Assembly (NCBI GenBank): GCA_958421655.1
Contig: CATZMG010000002.1
Coordinates: 1-59,980 of the forward strand
Source of the DNA: an uncultured Collinsella sp.
Lineage (GTDB): Bacteria; Actinomycetota; Coriobacteriia; Coriobacteriales; Coriobacteriaceae
Direction of reading: 5' to 3'
DNA: 59,980 nucleotides
A program made the position numbers and the translations under genes. Numbering within the stretch: position 1 is the first letter of the stretch; every line of letters begins with the position of its first letter. Below the pieces are notes generated by a model. That model ran no database searches, was not told the DNA's origin, and saw only the letters and a list, made by a program, of their open reading frames with translations. Of the stretch, positions 8,969-19,923 are shown piece by piece.

Positions 8969-10246
8969 TTAGGCGCTGTACTTGTTTGCCTCGCCGAAGG
9001 TGCCGCCCTCGACAATCCAGCCGTCCTTCATGATGACGTCCATGTTGTCGGTGTTGAGCACGTGGATGTCGGCGGCGACGTCACCGTTGACGACCAGCAG
9101 GTCGGCGCACTTGCCGGCCTCGATGGACCCGGTCTCGTCCTCGATGTGGCACATCTTGGCACCGTTGAGGGTGGCACAGGTGATGGTCTCGACCGGGGTG
9201 AAGCCGATCTTGTCGACGAACTCGTACATCTCCTCGATGGAGCAGGTGCCGTACGGGGTGACGAAGGAGAAGGAATCGGAGCCGATCGTCATGACGACGC
9301 CGCGCTTCTTGGCCTCGCGCAGGCAGTCGTAGTTGCGCTGCAGCTCCTTCTCGACCAGGGTGCCCTCGTACTTGTCGTGCAGCTCGGGGACGTAGACGGG
9401 CGGATAGGTGGCGTACCAGGTGGGCAGGAAGGCGATCGTCGGGGTGAAGAAGGTGCCCTGCTCGGCCATGAGGTCCATGGTGCGCTCATCGATATCGAAG
9501 CCGTGGATCAGCTGCTCGCAGCCAAAGCGGACGGAATCGTAGGCAGCGGCGTGGTTGTTGTAGCAGTGGCTCCACACGGGGATGCCGACCATCTTGGCCT
9601 CTTCGACCACAGCCTGAATCTCCTCGGAGCAGTAGTGCTGGTCGCGGCCGGAGTCCCAGCGCCAGATGCCGCCACCGGTAGCCCAGATCTTGATGGCATC
9701 GGGGTTCTCGCGCAGGCGACGACGGACGGCCTTGCGCAGATCCCAAGGACCGTCGACCTGATCGCCCCAGGGGTGCGATTCCTTGTTGAGCTCCTGGCTG
9801 CAGTGGTGGGAGTCGCCGTGGCCGGCAACGCGGCAGAAGCCAAGGCCGGTGGCCAGAACGCGCGGGCCCTTGAAGACGCCCTTGTCGATGCAGTCACGGA
9901 TCTGGATACCAAAGCGGCCGATCTCGCAGACGGTGGTGAGGCCGTGGGTGAGGCAGTCGTAGGCCTGCTTGACGGCGACGGCCTGCTTCTCGAGAAGCGG
10001 CTGCATGACCCAGTCGGTGTCATCGTCGGTCAAGTTGCCCGAGAAGTGCAGGTGGGTGTCGATCAGGCCGGGAAGGACGGTCTTGCCGGCGGCGTCGATG
10101 ACCTCAACGCCCTCGGGAAGGTCCTGCATGGCGCCGGCGTACTCGATCTTGCCGTTGTCGTCGACGAGAACGAGGGAGTTCTCGACCGGCTCGGCACCGG
10201 TACCGTCGATGAGCTTGCCGCCAACGATTGCATACTTAGTGGACAT
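8969..10246 (-). CDS. Metal-dependent amidohydrolase (imidazolonepropionase/prolidase-like)
   Basis: A 425-residue amidohydrolase-superfamily enzyme with a TIM-barrel core and a small beta-sandwich formed from both ends. Expected metal ligands are present: His65 and His67 in DTHLHF, Lys186 in IKIWATGGG (the probable carboxylated lysine), His227 in SHCYN, His248 in HGFD and Asp324 in GSDSF. The pattern matches the group that includes imidazolonepropionase-like and Xaa-Pro/Xaa-Arg dipeptidases, which cleave C-N bonds. No signal peptide is seen. AAGGAGG precedes the ATG. It follows an amino-acid permease on the same strand, suggesting that the permease imports the substrate, probably an N-acyl amino acid, dipeptide or cyclic amide. 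The exact substrate is unknown. Confidence 0.85.
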   Translation of the reverse strand: MSTKYAIVGGKLIDGTGAEPVENSLVLVDDNGKIEYAGAMQDLPEGVEVIDAAGKTVLPGLIDTHLHFSGNLTDDDTDWVMQPLLEKQAVAVKQAYDCLTHGLTTVCEIGRFGIQIRDCIDKGVFKGPRVLATGLGFCRVAGHGDSHHCSQELNKESHPWGDQVDGPWDLRKAVRRRLRENPDAIKIWATGGGIWRWDSGRDQHYCSEEIQAVVEEAKMVGIPVWSHCYNNHAAAYDSVRFGCEQLIHGFDIDERTMDLMAEQGTFFTPTIAFLPTWYATYPPVYVPELHDKYEGTLVEKELQRNYDCLREAKKRGVVMTIGSDSFSFVTPYGTCSIEEMYEFVDKIGFTPVETITCATLNGAKMCHIEDETGSIEAGKCADLLVVNGDVAADIHVLNTDNMDVIMKDGWIVEGGTFGEANKYSA

Positions 10247-10328
10247 GGTTCCTCCTTATGGATCCATATAGTGGGCGAGGCCGTGTTGGGTTAAGGCCTC
10301 ACAAAGCTACCCAAGTGGCGCCGGGTTC

Positions 10329-10357
10329 GGCGCGCGGAAGAGAGGGTCCCGCGCACC
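10329..10357 (-). other. Intercistronic hairpin between permease and amidohydrolase
   Basis: A 9-bp stem (GGTGCGCGG with CCGCGCGCC on the minus strand, one wobble) and an 11-base loop lie in the 131-base gap. There is no T tract, so it looks more like an mRNA-processing or stability element than a terminator. Confidence 0.4.
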
Positions 10358-10377
10358 TGATCCGCCCCGGCTCGGCG

Positions 10378-11829
10378 TTACTTTTTGCGGGAATTGGTGA
10401 AAGCCATGAGGGCCAGGCCAATAGCCAACCAGCCGATCACGATGCTCCACTCCACCATGTTGAGGGAGGCGGGAGAGAACGGAATCACAAGCAGGCCGAT
10501 GATGATGGCGCAGGCAGCGATAGCGAGGGAGATGCCAAACTTGCCACCGGGCACCTCGTAGGGACGAGGCAGGTCGGGCTCGGTGAAGCGCATGCGCAGG
10601 CAGGCGAGGGCGACCATGCCGCAGGAGAAGATGAAGGCGAGAGCCGACACGTTGGTCAGAGGGATAAGCATGTTCTTGCCCAGGAACGGACCGACGACGG
10701 TGATGACGCCCAGAACGACGCAGGCGAGCTTGGGAGCGCCGGACTTGGGGTCGACCTCGGCGAACTTCTCGGGCAGCTGGCCCTTGCGGCCCATGGCGAG
10801 CATGATGCGGCTCGTTGCGCCGTAGAAGGAGTTCATCGGGCCCATGGGTCCAAGCGTGGCGATGACGAGCATGGCCAGGTACAGGAGCATGTTGATGCCC
10901 TTGAGACAGGCGAGCGCGGGAACCGGGCTCTTAACGAACTCATGCCAGTCGAGGATGGTGCCGAACGAGTAGATGCAGACCATGTAGAAGCCGCCGGCGG
11001 CCAGCAGGGCCAGGGAGATGATCTTGCCGAACTTGTTCCAGTTGAGGCCCTCGGCTGCTTCCTCAGCCTGCTGAGGAATGGTGTCGAAGCCGGCGTAGAA
11101 GAACGGGGTCAGAACCAGGACCGACACGATGCCGGCAAACAGGCTGGTGCTCTCGGTAGCGGCCTTGCCGCCGCCAGCGCCGGTGACCTGGGAGAACACG
11201 GGCATGGCGTTGTCCGGCGAGCCGGTGAACAGCGAGACGCCCATGGCGAGCAGCATGCCGCAGAGCAGGGCCTTGGTCAGGAAGGCCTGGAGCTTGGCGG
11301 CCGAGCTGGCGCCGCGGAAGTTGAGGAAGATGACGTAGACTGCAAAGCCGAGCGCGATCAGCGTCGGGAACAGGTAGACGTCGGCCCCCAGGATGGTGTA
11401 GAGCTTGACGGCGCGCAGCCACTCAAGACCGGGTAGGCTGCCGAACATCTCGGACACGAGGGTCGAAATGGCGATGGCCTCCCACGGGCACAGGATGCCG
11501 TTGCCCAGGGCCAAAAGCCATCCGGTGATGTAGCTCAGTGTACGGCCAAAGCTACGATCGACATACTCGACGATGCCGCCCGAGATGGGGATAGCAGCCG
11601 TGAGCTCACCGAAAACAGCTCCGACGGGCACGAGGAAGATTGCACCCAAGAGGAATGCGATCATAGCGGGAACGGGACCGCCGCCCACGACCATCCAGTC
11701 GCCGACCTGCAGAACCCAACCGGTACCGATAATGGCACCAAAGCCGATGGTGAAGAAGTTCCAGAGCGAGAGCGTTTTCTTCATGCCGCCGTTATCCTCG
11801 ACTGCAACTTCTGCGTTCTTGTCCGCCAT
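10378..11829 (-). CDS. APC-family amino-acid permease
   Basis: A 483-residue polytopic permease with about 12 hydrophobic segments. The N-terminal helix 1 contains the unwound glycine motif GAIIGTGW, typical of the amino acid-polyamine-organocation superfamily, and helix 2 has ISGGIVEYV. The first 20 residues are acidic and cytosolic. AAGGAGGGG lies before the ATG at 11829. With the amidohydrolase downstream it forms an apparent uptake-and-hydrolysis operon. Which amino acid or conjugate is carried cannot be read from the sequence. Confidence 0.9.
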   Translation of the reverse strand: MADKNAEVAVEDNGGMKKTLSLWNFFTIGFGAIIGTGWVLQVGDWMVVGGGPVPAMIAFLLGAIFLVPVGAVFGELTAAIPISGGIVEYVDRSFGRTLSYITGWLLALGNGILCPWEAIAISTLVSEMFGSLPGLEWLRAVKLYTILGADVYLFPTLIALGFAVYVIFLNFRGASSAAKLQAFLTKALLCGMLLAMGVSLFTGSPDNAMPVFSQVTGAGGGKAATESTSLFAGIVSVLVLTPFFYAGFDTIPQQAEEAAEGLNWNKFGKIISLALLAAGGFYMVCIYSFGTILDWHEFVKSPVPALACLKGINMLLYLAMLVIATLGPMGPMNSFYGATSRIMLAMGRKGQLPEKFAEVDPKSGAPKLACVVLGVITVVGPFLGKNMLIPLTNVSALAFIFSCGMVALACLRMRFTEPDLPRPYEVPGGKFGISLAIAACAIIIGLLVIPFSPASLNMVEWSIVIGWLAIGLALMAFTNSRKK

Positions 11830-12183
11830 TGTTCCCCTCCTTTCCTTTTTGACGCCCTTGGCGTCACCCCTTGCGCGGTCCGTTTTGCCGCGCGCTTTTA
11901 TTCCATGGCTTTAAGATACGGCCTTGGCGCAGCAGCGCCGCTCGCAGCTCGACCGAAGGCAGAACTGCAAAACGAGCGGCACCGTTTTTGGGACGAACGG
12001 CGGGAGACGTCATTCGTCTTGGACGCTTTCATCTTGTCTGCTTTTGAAGACCTGTTGCCGTGACGCTTGGCGCGCGGCGCGGCAACGTTCATACCATTTG
12101 TCAGGCTTTTGGCGCACATACCCATGTGTCGTGCATCTTTTTATGTAGGATAGACAAGTTACACATGAGGCAAGGTGATTCGA
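11830..12183. other. Divergent intergenic region, permease / C39 peptidase
   Basis: This 354-base gap separates two divergent genes. It holds a perfect dyad TGACGCC-CTT-GGCGTCA (11850-11866) in the permease leader and a second stem GCGCGG/CCGCGC (11873-11893) followed on the plus strand by GCTTTTATT, which could stop antisense transcription. A looser GTTGCCG/CGGCAAC pair lies further right. No convincing small gene is present; I could not assign promoters with confidence. Confidence 0.4.
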
Positions 12184-13185
12184 ATGGCATACGGATACAA
12201 TGACGGCGACCAACGGCCACAAAGCGTGCGCCTTGCCGGCCGCACCACGCCAACGCCCAGAAGCACCTCCGACAACGACAACCCGCAGCGCCCCCAAGAG
12301 CAGCCCGGGGCTTCTTCGCGGCAGCAAAGCCGTACCGTGCAGCAGTCAGACCGCGTGAGTACGAGCACACGCCAACGTCAGACCGACACATCGCAGCCAC
12401 GCCGCTACGATCGCCGTAAGACCGACTACTACGTCAAGCGTTCCTTTTCGCGACCTCAACGCGATCGCGGCAATTCCCCCCCTCACCCCGCGTCGCACAC
12501 CACAAGCCACGCGCTTCCGGCCCGCCGCCTACGCCTTGCGCTTTGCTCCATCGCCGCCTGCCTCGTCTTTGTGTTTTTGGGATCCTGTATCTCCCACGGA
12601 TCAGCCGGTCTTGAGCCCACTGCCGAGGACAAGCTGCTTAAAGCTCCCGTCGCGCCCGGTTACTCCTTTGCGTTCTCGACCCCACGCTCGCAATGGCAGG
12701 CCGGCACCATGCCCCACATCTACCAAATTGACCCCGCATGGTCGGAGCTGCCCTATGCCGGTGGCACTATTCGCGAAAACGCTTGCGGTCCTACCTGCCT
12801 CACCATGGTCTATATCTTTAAGACCGGCCATACCGATAAGACGCCGGTCGATATATGCGCGCTGGCCGAAGCCGGCAACTACGCCCCCACTGGTGCCACC
12901 GAGTGGTCGTTTATGACAGGCGGTGCGTGGCAGCTGGGGCTCAACGGAACACAGCTCTATAACGATCGCGAATCGATTACTCAAGCACTTCGCTCGGGTG
13001 CGCCCGTCATCGCCGCAGTGCGCCCCGGTACGTTTACCAACGTAGGCCACTACATCGTGCTCTACGGCATCGACGATGCCGACCAGATTGGCGTCTACGA
13101 CCCCAACTCGGCCAGCCGCAGCGCCCGTCGCTGGGGCGTCGTAGAGGTCCTCAACGAAGTCGAAGCCATGTGGGCCTACTACTAG
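12184..13185 (+). CDS. Membrane-anchored C39-like cysteine peptidase
   Basis: A 333-residue protein. Residues 1-110 are a polar, Gln/Arg/Ser/Pro-rich cytosolic region, then one membrane segment (about 115-135) and an extracellular domain of the peptidase C39-like 2 family. Catalytic candidates are Cys201 in ENACGPTC, His289 in GHYIVLYG and the Asp of VYDPNS. No ABC transporter is fused or adjacent, so it is not a classical bacteriocin exporter; free-standing members may process surface proteins or cell-wall peptides. AAGGTG sits seven bases before the ATG at 12184; the earlier GTG at 12175 lacks a site. Its TAG stop lies inside a dispersed GGGGAC repeat. Confidence 0.82.
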   Translation: MAYGYNDGDQRPQSVRLAGRTTPTPRSTSDNDNPQRPQEQPGASSRQQSRTVQQSDRVSTSTRQRQTDTSQPRRYDRRKTDYYVKRSFSRPQRDRGNSPPHPASHTTSHALPARRLRLALCSIAACLVFVFLGSCISHGSAGLEPTAEDKLLKAPVAPGYSFAFSTPRSQWQAGTMPHIYQIDPAWSELPYAGGTIRENACGPTCLTMVYIFKTGHTDKTPVDICALAEAGNYAPTGATEWSFMTGGAWQLGLNGTQLYNDRESITQALRSGAPVIAAVRPGTFTNVGHYIVLYGIDDADQIGVYDPNSASRSARRWGVVEVLNEVEAMWAYY

Positions 13186-13265
13186 TCATTGGGGACAGAC
13201 TTAAATGAGTGGTCATTGGGGACGCTCTTGTTTGACTAGTCATTTAAGAACGTCCCCAATGACTA
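13182..13265. repeat. GGGGAC palindromic repeat, family A, copy 1 (plus a half copy)
   Basis: The main unit (13213-13262) is a near-perfect palindrome centred on ACTAGT, with arms TCATTGGGGACG and CGTCCCCAATGA. A half copy beginning TAGTCATTGGGGAC immediately precedes it, and its TAG is the stop codon of the peptidase gene. Related copies lie near 38.6 and 59.8 kb. The form recalls REP elements moved by REP-associated tyrosine transposases, but no such transposase gene is in the window. Confidence 0.8.
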
Positions 13266-13274
13266 GGTGAATAG

Positions 13275-13308
13275 CAAAAGCCCCGCAGTCGGAGCGGACT
13301 GCGGGGCT
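13275..13308 (-). terminator. Terminator of arcC
   Basis: A perfect 12-bp stem (AGCCCCGCAGTC / GACTGCGGGGCT) is followed on the minus strand by TTTT. A second hairpin, GTGGGCGC/GCGCCCAC, lies nearer the gene at about 13328-13351. Confidence 0.85.
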
Positions 13309-13373
13309 CATGAAGAGAGGCTAGTTTGTGGGCGCTTTGCCTGGCGCCCACGAGAGAGGCAACAGAGTAGAGA

Positions 13374-14336
13374 CTACTCGTGGATGCGAGTACCGGAGAG
13401 GCCGGCCATGGTCTCGGCAGCCTTGTCCAGGGCGCCGATGATGCAGGTGCGGCCCTTGCGGGAACGAGCGAACTTGATGGCAGCGCGGACCTTGGGCTCC
13501 ATGGAACCCTTGCCGAACTGGCCCTCGTCGGCCAGGCGCTCGGCCTCGTCGGCGGTGATGTCCTCGAGCTCCTCCTGGTTGGGCTTGCCAAAGTTGATGG
13601 CGACATGCTCAACGGCGGTCAGCAGGAACAGAACGTCGGCGTCGCAGTCCTCGGCCAGCAGCTCGCCGCCCAGGTCCTTGTCGATGACGGCGGGAACGCC
13701 CTTGTAGCAGCCCTTGTTCTCGTAGTCGCGGACGACGGGGATGCCGCCGCCACCGCAGGCGATGACGATGAACTCGTTGTCGAGCAGGTTGAGGATGGAG
13801 TCAGCCTCGACGATCTTCTTGGGATCGGGGGAAGCGACGACGCGACGCCAGCCGCGGCCGGAATCCTCGACGAAGACCTTGGAGGGATCCTCGGCCATGA
13901 ACTCCTTGGCCTGCTCCTCGGTGTAGAAGGGTCCGATCGGCTTGGTCGGGTTCTTGAACGCGGGATCATCCGGATCGCACTCGATCTGGGTGACGACGGT
14001 GGCGGCGTGCCAACGCTTATAGCGCTTGTGCATCTCGCGGCCGATGCCCTGCTGCAGGTGATAACCAATGTAGCCCTGGGACATGGCGCCGCACTCGGGC
14101 AGCGGCATCTCGGGGGTACCGATGGCATCGTGGGCAGCGGCGAAGGCGTTCTGGATCATGCCGACCTGCGGGCCGTTGCCGTGGGTGATGATGATCTCAT
14201 TGCCCTGCTCGATGAGACCGAGGAGAGCGTGGGCGGTGTTGCTCACGGCCTCGATCTGCTCGACGGGGTTGTTGCCGAGGGCGTTGCCGCCAAGGGCGAC
14301 GACAATACGATCGGGCTTGCCAAGAGGCTTAGACAT
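13374..14336 (-). CDS. arcC: Carbamate kinase
   Basis: A 320-residue amino-acid-kinase-fold enzyme that makes ATP from carbamoyl phosphate and ADP, giving ammonia and CO2. Motifs are VVALGGNALG at the N-terminus, ITHGNGPQVG near residue 55 and IACGGGGIPVV in the middle, with length typical of ArcC. The ATG at 14336 follows AGAAAGGA at eight bases. No arginine deiminase (arcA) or ornithine carbamoyltransferase (arcB) gene lies in the window, so carbamoyl phosphate must come from a pathway encoded elsewhere, such as arginine, agmatine or purine breakdown. It forms its own unit with a strong terminator. Confidence 0.96.
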   Translation of the reverse strand: MSKPLGKPDRIVVALGGNALGNNPVEQIEAVSNTAHALLGLIEQGNEIIITHGNGPQVGMIQNAFAAAHDAIGTPEMPLPECGAMSQGYIGYHLQQGIGREMHKRYKRWHAATVVTQIECDPDDPAFKNPTKPIGPFYTEEQAKEFMAEDPSKVFVEDSGRGWRRVVASPDPKKIVEADSILNLLDNEFIVIACGGGGIPVVRDYENKGCYKGVPAVIDKDLGGELLAEDCDADVLFLLTAVEHVAINFGKPNQEELEDITADEAERLADEGQFGKGSMEPKVRAAIKFARSRKGRTCIIGALDKAAETMAGLSGTRIHE

Positions 14337-14990
14337 TGCTGGAATCCTTTCTGTAAAAGGCCTACAACCCATTAATAACCCGCGTCCGTGCGATACGCGA
14401 GTTTATTAAGGTTTATATTCTCTTTATCGCTCATTTTATTCATTTTGAAAATAGCGGAACGGTGAACGGTCGTTTTTGTCCGCTCAGCGTACAGAACTCC
14501 AGCTCAGACATATCTACGTAATTTACGTGCGACTTTATTTAAATGAAGCGAGGATTATGTCGGATTATGCAAACTACATCTCTGCTAAACACAAAACAGA
14601 CAGCGCAATATCTTACTCGCACTATACGAGATTCTATGCACATATAAGTCGAGTATGCACCCCTGCAAAAACAAGGGGCTTTTCATCCAGCATAAGGAAT
14701 AAAGAAGAGCTCCGAAAAGGCGGCAACAGCCAAGTCCCCCATCCATCCCCAAAGTGGCGCGAGGTTTCGCGGCAAAGCCGCGAAACAGCGAATGGGACGG
14801 AATACCCGCCAACTACGTCCTTCATCCGCCCACACAATCCGAGGACGTAGTCGTAGCAGGATCTGAGGGCTGACCTTCGCGGACACTCCGCAGGACGAAA
14901 GAACCCCCGCCGCACGTAGTGCGCAGCGGGGGTTCTTTCATGTCCGAGGGCGTCCGCGAAGGTCAGCCCTCAGATCCTGCGGTGGGAGAC
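14337..14990. other. Long intergenic region between arcC and nifJ
   Basis: This 654-base stretch is A+T-rich next to arcC (14400-14660), probably its promoter zone, although I cannot fix a -35/-10 pair. It then holds a perfect 10-bp hairpin GTTTCGCGGC-AAA-GCCGCGAAAC (14764-14786), a 9-bp inverted pair ACTACGTCC/GGACGTAGT, and the large nested hairpin after nifJ. A 124-codon open frame on the plus strand has no ribosome-binding site and runs through these structures, so I do not count it as a gene. Confidence 0.5.
14856..14980. terminator. Giant nested inverted repeat after nifJ
   Basis: A perfect 29-bp inverted repeat (14856-14884 with 14952-14980) encloses a second perfect 14-bp stem (14897-14910 with 14926-14939; GAAAGAACCCCCGC / GCGGGGGTTCTTTC), which itself encloses GCAC/GTGC. 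It begins 11 bases beyond the nifJ stop. The inner stem with TTCTTTC on both strands could terminate transcription either way; the outer arms are far longer than a terminator needs. Confidence 0.75.
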
Positions 14991-18530
<3,540 letters not shown>

Positions 18531-18981
18531 ATACCCCTCTCCTCTCATATAGGTATACAGGCCCCGGCGATCGCCGGGATGTTGGCGTGATGGGATTTTC
18601 GCTGTTGCTTCCAATCATCTGGCAGGCAGGCTCAGCAGCAGGTACATGGCGTGGAGAGAAGGCATGCCGAGGCGAGGAGGGCTGCACGCGCTCCACAAGC
18701 CCAGCTACCCGTCTTGCACATGACCGAGCGCCGCAAAGGCCGCATGCCGGATGCTCCCGGGCACGCCCCGGCGATGGGAAGCGCCCGCAACGGAAATCCG
18801 CATGCGGGTTTATTGTACCCCGCCGTCAAGTGTAATTTCGGCAAATATAGGCGGGCGGTAAAGGTTTACCTTGGGTGACTGCCAAGGGCCAAAATGGCCC
18901 CTCCATCCCTGGGCGACCGGCTCTGGTGCGCCAAGGAGTGTCCCCAAGTGCCGGCAGAAAAGGAACGTCCCTATCTGCCGG
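18531..18981. other. nifJ leader and promoter region
   Basis: This 451-base gap lies upstream of nifJ. A perfect 16-bp palindrome CCCGGCGATCGCCGGG (18563-18578) sits 33 bases before the start codon and could be an operator or leader hairpin. A TACAAT hexamer at 18812-18817 on the minus strand is a possible -10 box, but its -35 is poor; if used, the leader would be about 280 bases. No known riboswitch class is recognised. The left end holds a family C repeat. Confidence 0.4.
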
Positions 18982-18984
18982 CTA
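18930..18984. repeat. GGGGAC repeat, family C, copy 1
   Basis: The unit reads AAGGAGTGTCCCCAAGTGCC and continues with CCGGCAGAAAAGGAACGTCCC, closing as a CCGGCAG/CTGCCGG hairpin. A second copy lies near 59.76 kb. Its right end CTAG contains the reversed stop codon (18982-18984) of the FHA gene, so it may also act as a 3'-end structure for that operon. Confidence 0.75.
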
Positions 18985-19920
18985 GAGGGCACCGAAGAGA
19001 ATGGCGTAGGTAGTGGATTCGCCGAGCTTGAGCTCGTCGCCGGGATTGAGTTGGGCGGAACGGCCGGGTTCGACCTGAATGCAGACGCGCGTGCCCCCGT
19101 TTACCACCACGGTTCCGTTGGTGGACGACAAGTCCTCGACGTGCCAGATATTTTGAGCATCGCACCAGATATGGGCATGGCGGGCCGAGACATCGTCGCC
19201 GACGTCGGTAATATCGCCCTCGCCAGTGGCCAGCGCGCCAATCTCAACACCCTGCTCACTCGGCTGAATCCAGCGCGGGGCGCTCACGACAAAACTGTTT
19301 TGTACGCGCAGCAAGCCCAAGGGGTGCGCCGGGGCGGGTTCGCGTTCGCCCGCGGTCATCGACATGCCAAGCGAACGCGGCGTGGATGTGCCTCCGCCAC
19401 AGGTCGCGTGCGCGTAGTCGATGGCATAGTTCACCGAGGACCGCACATCCGCCGAACAACCGACGGCGACAAACAGCACCAGCACGGCCTCGGCGCGCTC
19501 GGCGGGCATGAGTTCCGCCGCCTGGGACAGGCGATCGAGCGCGTTGCGATAGAGATTCGTGTCCTGGTGGCACTCTTCGAGCGCGCGTACCATCGGTTCA
19601 CCTGCAGGACCGCACACCATATTGATCACAGCCGTGGAGTCCATGGGATTGCGCTGGCGCAGGGCCAGTTGCGACATAATACGCGCAGCCGAGGTACCGT
19701 ATTCGGCAAAGTAGCGATGCTGAAGCGTGCCGACCGGCGCGCGAACGATAAAGCGGGAAACCCAAGAGCGATCGGCGGCTCGGCTCTGTGGGCTGCGGCC
19801 GTCGGCGAGCGGACGGGACGAAAGCACCAAGCCGCACAGCTCGATATGGCTCAGATGCGCCGCGCGCTTAAAGATGTCAAACATGGCCCCGCATGGGGTG
19901 AGCTCAACTTGAGATGCCAT
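18982..19920 (-). CDS. FHA-domain protein, last gene of a kinase operon
   Basis: A 312-residue cytosolic protein. The C-terminal part (about residues 225-312) is a forkhead-associated phosphothreonine-binding domain with SARHAHIWC and SSTNGTVV, the conserved Ser/His and Asn-Gly features. The N-terminal 220 residues are a mostly helical domain I do not recognise. Its ATG lies three bases after the kinase stop and its AAGGAG ribosome-binding site lies inside the kinase's last codons, so the two are coupled. It is likely an adaptor or substrate read-out of that kinase. A stop codon (TAG) abuts a dispersed repeat. Confidence 0.87.
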   Translation of the reverse strand: MASQVELTPCGAMFDIFKRAAHLSHIELCGLVLSSRPLADGRSPQSRAADRSWVSRFIVRAPVGTLQHRYFAEYGTSAARIMSQLALRQRNPMDSTAVINMVCGPAGEPMVRALEECHQDTNLYRNALDRLSQAAELMPAERAEAVLVLFVAVGCSADVRSSVNYAIDYAHATCGGGTSTPRSLGMSMTAGEREPAPAHPLGLLRVQNSFVVSAPRWIQPSEQGVEIGALATGEGDITDVGDDVSARHAHIWCDAQNIWHVEDLSSTNGTVVVNGGTRVCIQVEPGRSAQLNPGDELKLGESTTYAILFGAL

Positions 19921-19923
19921 GAC

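Noticed and set aside
11898..12125. Minus-strand open frame of 75 codons upstream of the permease
   Set aside because: Basic, low-complexity product, no good start signal, and it overlaps the promoter region of the divergent peptidase gene.
12184..13185. Bacteriocin-processing exporter suggested by the C39-like domain
   Set aside because: There is a single membrane segment, no ABC-transporter domains and no double-glycine precursor gene nearby.
14476..14850. Plus-strand open frame of 124 codons in the arcC-nifJ gap
   Set aside because: No ribosome-binding site, unusual composition, and it runs through a 10-bp hairpin and other inverted repeats.
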